The notes under the pieces were generated by a model. The model saw nothing but the letters and a program-made list of their open reading frames with translations. It had not been told where the DNA came from and ran no database searches. Shown here piece after piece: positions 60,761 to 64,000 of a stretch of DNA of 64,000 bases. Position 1 is the stretch's first letter. Each line of letters starts with the position of its first letter. The position numbers and the translations under genes were made by a program. This DNA is from Prochlorococcus sp. scB241_528N17. Lineage in GTDB: Bacteria > Cyanobacteriota > Cyanobacteriia > PCC-6307 > Cyanobiaceae. The stretch is from positions 1 through 64,000 of the forward strand of contig JFLG01000088.1 of assembly GCA_000634735.1 (NCBI GenBank). The letters run 5' to 3'.

Positions 60761-61987
60761 TTATATATTAATTATTCTTTCCATTGCATCAAGGACGTTT
60801 GATCGTGAATTAAATGCTGACAAGCGAAAATAACCCTCTCCTGCTAATCCAAATCCACTCCCAGGTGTTCCCACTACACTAACTTTTTGGAGAAGGAAAT
60901 CAAAAAAGTCCCAAGATGACATTTGATCTGGAACTTTAATCCAGATATAAGGAGCATTGTCCCCACCATAAACTTTATATCCTGAATTCTGCAGTTTATT
61001 TTTCATGATTTTTGCATTTTCCATATAAAAATCAATTAAACCTCTCACCTGTTTCTTCCCTTCAAGAGAATAAACAGCCTCTGCTCCTTTCTGAACCACA
61101 TAACTTACTCCATTGAACTTTGTAGATTGTCGTCTATTCCAAAGAGGCCATAACTCTATTTCCTCATTTGTTGAGCTCAAACCTTTAAGATTTTTAGGTA
61201 TTACTGTAAAAGCACATCTAACTCCAGTGAATCCTGCATTTTTTGAAAAAGATCTAAATTCAATAGCACAATCTTTTGCTCCCTCAATCTCATAGATTGA
61301 ATGTGGAATATCATTATCTTGAATAAATGCTTCATAAGCCGCATCAAAAAGTATCAGAGATTTGTTTTGAAGAGCATAGTCAACCCACTTTTTCAATTCT
61401 TTTTTAGTGATAGTTGCTCCGGTCGGATTATTAGGAAAACAAAGATATAAAATATCAATTTTTTTTTCAGGTAGTTTTGGCAGAAAGTTGTTCCCTTCGT
61501 TTATTGCAAGATACGTTAATCCTTGATAAGTACCATTTTCAAGAGCATCTCCAGTTCTGCCTGTCATGACGTTACTATCCACATAAACAGGGTAAACAGG
61601 ATCTGTTACAGCAATTGAATTATCTTTGCCAAGAATATCTAAAATATTGCTACTATCGCATTTTGAACCATCTGAAACAAAGATTTCTTCAGGTGAAATT
61701 TGACAGCCTCTCGAAATAAAATCATGCTCAGATATTTTTTCTCTCAGCCATGAATATCCTTGTTCTGGTCCATAACCTCTGAAACCAACTGTTGTGCCCA
61801 TTTCATCTAAAGCTTTACCCATAGCTTCTATGCATGCTCTAGGTAATGGTTCTGTAACATCTCCAATACCAAGCTTAATAATTTCAGCACTCTTATTTGA
61901 TTGAGAATATATTTTTACCCTTTTAGCAATTTCAGGGAATAAATAGCCTGCTTTGAGTTTTAAATAATTTTCGTTTACTTGAACCAC
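60761..61987 (-). CDS. dapL: LL-diaminopimelate aminotransferase
   Basis: PLP enzyme that converts tetrahydrodipicolinate directly to LL-diaminopimelate in the lysine/peptidoglycan pathway of cyanobacteria, plants and chlamydiae. The 408-aa protein has [34 protein letters not shown] and [12 protein letters not shown]. The PLP lysine is in [14 protein letters not shown]. The start is GTG at 61987, giving the family N-terminus [20 protein letters not shown]. Confidence 0.97.
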   Translation of the reverse strand: MVQVNENYLKLKAGYLFPEIAKRVKIYSQSNKSAEIIKLGIGDVTEPLPRACIEAMGKALDEMGTTVGFRGYGPEQGYSWLREKISEHDFISRGCQISPEEIFVSDGSKCDSSNILDILGKDNSIAVTDPVYPVYVDSNVMTGRTGDALENGTYQGLTYLAINEGNNFLPKLPEKKIDILYLCFPNNPTGATITKKELKKWVDYALQNKSLILFDAAYEAFIQDNDIPHSIYEIEGAKDCAIEFRSFSKNAGFTGVRCAFTVIPKNLKGLSSTNEEIELWPLWNRRQSTKFNGVSYVVQKGAEAVYSLEGKKQVRGLIDFYMENAKIMKNKLQNSGYKVYGGDNAPYIWIKVPDQMSSWDFFDFLLQKVSVVGTPGSGFGLAGEGYFRLSAFNSRSNVLDAMERIINI

Positions 61988-62137
61988 TTTAGATAAAAAA
62001 TTTCACCAATATAAGAATAATGTATTAACGTGCTTTAGTGGTGATTAGATGTTAATATTATTTTAGTTATGGTTAATTCAAGAGATAATCATAGCTGTGA
62101 AATCAATTTCAATTAGTTTGAAAATCGTTTAAAGCTT

Positions 62138-62278
62138 TATAAATAGCAGAATTGAATCACTATTAACTTAATTAATTTTTAAAAAGTAAAAAATAATAGC
62201 AAAAAAATTGCTCTACTAAAAAAGAAAATTTTTTAATTTTGACGATTTTCTAAATCCAAATCATTCAGAATCAATTAT
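62138..62278 (+). promoter_or_regulatory. Candidate promoter and U-rich leader of rne
   Basis: TATAAA at 62138-62143 is a plausible -10, giving a leader of about 130 bases. The leader contains AGCAA-AAAAA-TTGCT (62199-62213), a five-pair hairpin, and an A6-GAAAA-T6 hairpin followed by AATTTT near 62225, making a U-rich tract. The whole 61988-62278 spacer (291 bases) has no ORF. RNase E messages often control themselves through their leader. Confidence 0.4.
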
Positions 62279-64000
62279 ATGTCTCAGCAAATTATCATCG
62301 CTGAGCAGGCTCGAATAGCAGCACTACTCAAAGATGATCGAGTTGATGAATTAATCGTCGCACAAGGTCAATATCAAATTGGCGATATTTTTTTAGGAAC
62401 AGTTGAAAATGTTCTCCCTGGGATTGATGCCGCTTTTGTAAATATTGGTGAAAGTGAGAAAAATGGATTCATCCATGTTTCAGATTTAGGCCCACTTAGA
62501 CTTAAAAAAGGGACATTTGGAATAACTGAATTACTAGAACCAAAACAAAAAGTTTTAGTACAAGTAATAAAGGAACCCACAGGATCTAAAGGTCCCAGAC
62601 TAACCGGCAGTATTTCAATCCCAGGAAAATATTTGATACTTCAACCATATGGCCAAGGTGTAAATATTTCAAGAAAAATAAATACAGAAACAGAACGAAG
62701 CCGTTTGAAAGCTCTTGGGGTTTTAATAAAACCACCAAGCACAGGCTTATTATTTAGAACAGAGGCTGAAAAAATAAAAGAAGAACTTCTTATTGAAGAT
62801 TTAGAACAATTAATTCAACAATGGGAAAATGTACTAAAAGTTTCTGAAGCTTCTAATCCGCCAAATTTAATAAAAAGAGATGATGATTTCTCTCTTAAAA
62901 TCTTAAGAGATCATATTAAAGAATCAACTAAAAGTATAATTATTGATAGTAAATTTTCAGTTGCAAGAGCAAAAGATTTTTTAAAAAATTATGAATCTGA
63001 TATAGATGTTGAATTTCACGATAACAGTGTAAATCAACATATTTTCGAAAAGTACGAAATTAAGAAAACAATTCAAAAAGCTCTCCAGCCAAGAGTAGAT
63101 CTTCCTTCGGGAGGCTATATCATTATCGAACCTACTGAAGCATTAACAGTAATCGATGTAAACTCTGGATCATTTACAAGATCCGCGAACTCAAGACAAA
63201 CCGTTTTGTGGACAAACTGCGAAGCAGCAGTTGAAATCTCAAGGCAAATGAAATTAAGAAATATTGGTGGAGTTATAGTAATAGACTTTATCGATATGGA
63301 ATCTAGAAGAGATCAATTTCAGTTACTTGAGCATTTTGCCTCAGCAATAAAAGATGATTCTGCTAGACCTCAAATAGCTCAGCTTACTGAATTAGGCTTA
63401 GTAGAGTTAACCAGAAAAAGACAAGGTCAAAATATATATGAATTATTCGGCAAAAAATGTTCTACATGCGATGGTACCGGACATGTAGAAAATATATTAA
63501 ATCACGAAATTTCTAACTTAAAAATTAAAAATGTTGAAAATAAATCTAATCAATCAAACAATCTAAAATCTATAGTTACAGATACTTCTCAATCAAATGA
63601 TGAGCAGGAAAAAATAATTGACAAGGAATTAATTAACTCAAAAGACCTAAGTAAAGAGAATTCCTCTATTAAAAAAGAACAAGACAATGATAATTTGAAC
63701 CAATCAAATTCAAAAGAAAAAAATATAATAACAGTTGATCTTACAAATGAAGAAAAAATTGTTTTCAGTGAATTAGGTATTAATCCACTTATAAAGTTAG
63801 GTAAAGAATATCTCACAAGCAATAATTTTGTGCTTTTAAAAGTAAGTAATAAAGAACCGGAAAAACACTTAGATAACAAAAAAACAAAATCAAAACAAAT
63901 TAAAAAAATCTCAAAATCGAGAGAAGAAAAGATTCAAGTTAAAATTGAAGCAAATGCAAATTCTAAAGATAAATCAACAAATAAAACTAATGAAAATAAT
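62279..64000 (+). CDS. rne: Ribonuclease E/G (partial, 5' part)
   Basis: The central endoribonuclease of mRNA decay and processing. An open frame begins with ATG at 62279 (SQQIIIAEQARIAALLKDDR) and continues to the window end without a stop, 574 codons. An S1-like domain lies at about 35-120 (GDIFLGTVENVLPGIDAAF). The DNase I-like catalytic core has NIGGVIVIDFIDM with its Mg2+ ligands, after TVIDVNSGSFT. The zinc-link CSTCDGTG follows at about 397-404. After that the sequence becomes a Lys/Asn/Ser-rich tail. The 3' end is outside the window. Confidence 0.96.
   Translation, partial: MSQQIIIAEQARIAALLKDDRVDELIVAQGQYQIGDIFLGTVENVLPGIDAAFVNIGESEKNGFIHVSDLGPLRLKKGTFGITELLEPKQKVLVQVIKEPTGSKGPRLTGSISIPGKYLILQPYGQGVNISRKINTETERSRLKALGVLIKPPSTGLLFRTEAEKIKEELLIEDLEQLIQQWENVLKVSEASNPPNLIKRDDDFSLKILRDHIKESTKSIIIDSKFSVARAKDFLKNYESDIDVEFHDNSVNQHIFEKYEIKKTIQKALQPRVDLPSGGYIIIEPTEALTVIDVNSGSFTRSANSRQTVLWTNCEAAVEISRQMKLRNIGGVIVIDFIDMESRRDQFQLLEHFASAIKDDSARPQIAQLTELGLVELTRKRQGQNIYELFGKKCSTCDGTGHVENILNHEISNLKIKNVENKSNQSNNLKSIVTDTSQSNDEQEKIIDKELINSKDLSKENSSIKKEQDNDNLNQSNSKEKNIITVDLTNEEKIVFSELGINPLIKLGKEYLTSNNFVLLKVSNKEPEKHLDNKKTKSKQIKKISKSREEKIQVKIEANANSKDKSTNKTNENN

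Overview
The window reads as a stretch of core chromosome from a high-light-adapted Prochlorococcus (marine picocyanobacterium). The evidence is the very AT-rich sequence, the short or overlapping gene junctions, the split RNA polymerase (rpoB, rpoC1, rpoC2), an ATP synthase with separate b and b' genes plus the Atp1 protein, a high-light-inducible (Hli) mini-protein, PII, and several cyanobacteria-only families (DUF3326, DUF3143, DUF3493, Ycf35/DUF1257, DUF2997, BioK). The genus call is inference from protein resemblance; no database search was run. I see no transposase, prophage, CRISPR array or rRNA.

Layout. 1-1.8 kb: the 5' end of an unidentified minus-strand gene, a 52-aa conserved-looking ORF and aminopeptidase P. 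1.8-6.3 kb: a plus-strand run of CNNM/CBS protein, Era-like membrane GTPase, NadD and NadE. 6.3-7.9 kb: DUF3326, a 63-aa protein and a [2Fe-2S] ferredoxin, followed upstream on the same strand by the whole ATP synthase operon (7.9-13.7 kb: gamma, alpha, delta, b, b', c, a, Atp1, listed from its 3' end). 13.9-17.2 kb: ftsW, ccdA and ccs1 (cell division and cytochrome c maturation), ending against queF. 17.8-18.4 kb: an 81-aa protein and glnB behind a possible NtcA site. 18.4-25 kb: tlyA, purB, fumC and a Ski2-like helicase. 25.1-29.7 kb: biotin operon bioF-bioK-bioC-bioD-bioA. 29.7-35.7 kb: DUF3143, a membrane J-protein, rsmG, an AKR/ferredoxin/Ycf35/DUF2997 operon, a HEAT protein, a 41-aa membrane protein, rlmN and hli. 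35.8-46.5 kb: rpoC2-rpoC1-rpoB, tatD and rpsT. 46.6-49.8 kb: hisD, rpiA and a DegP-like protease. 50-55.6 kb: rimP-nusA-ylxR-infB, where infB carries a 108-bp tandem repeat. 55.6-64 kb: DUF3493, tRNA-Thr(CGT), two glycosyltransferases, a radical SAM protein, clpS, dapL and the 5' part of rne, which runs off the window.

Most of the window is housekeeping. No clearly new system stands out. The best candidates for unknown biology are the DUF2997-Ycf35-ferredoxin-aldo/keto reductase operon with a perfect 15-bp palindrome in its leader, the ferredoxin/63-aa/DUF3326 trio beside the atp operon, the tRNA-Thr-linked glycosyltransferase/radical SAM block, three small ORFs too short for ordinary calling, and an inverted repeat between the a and c genes of ATP synthase.
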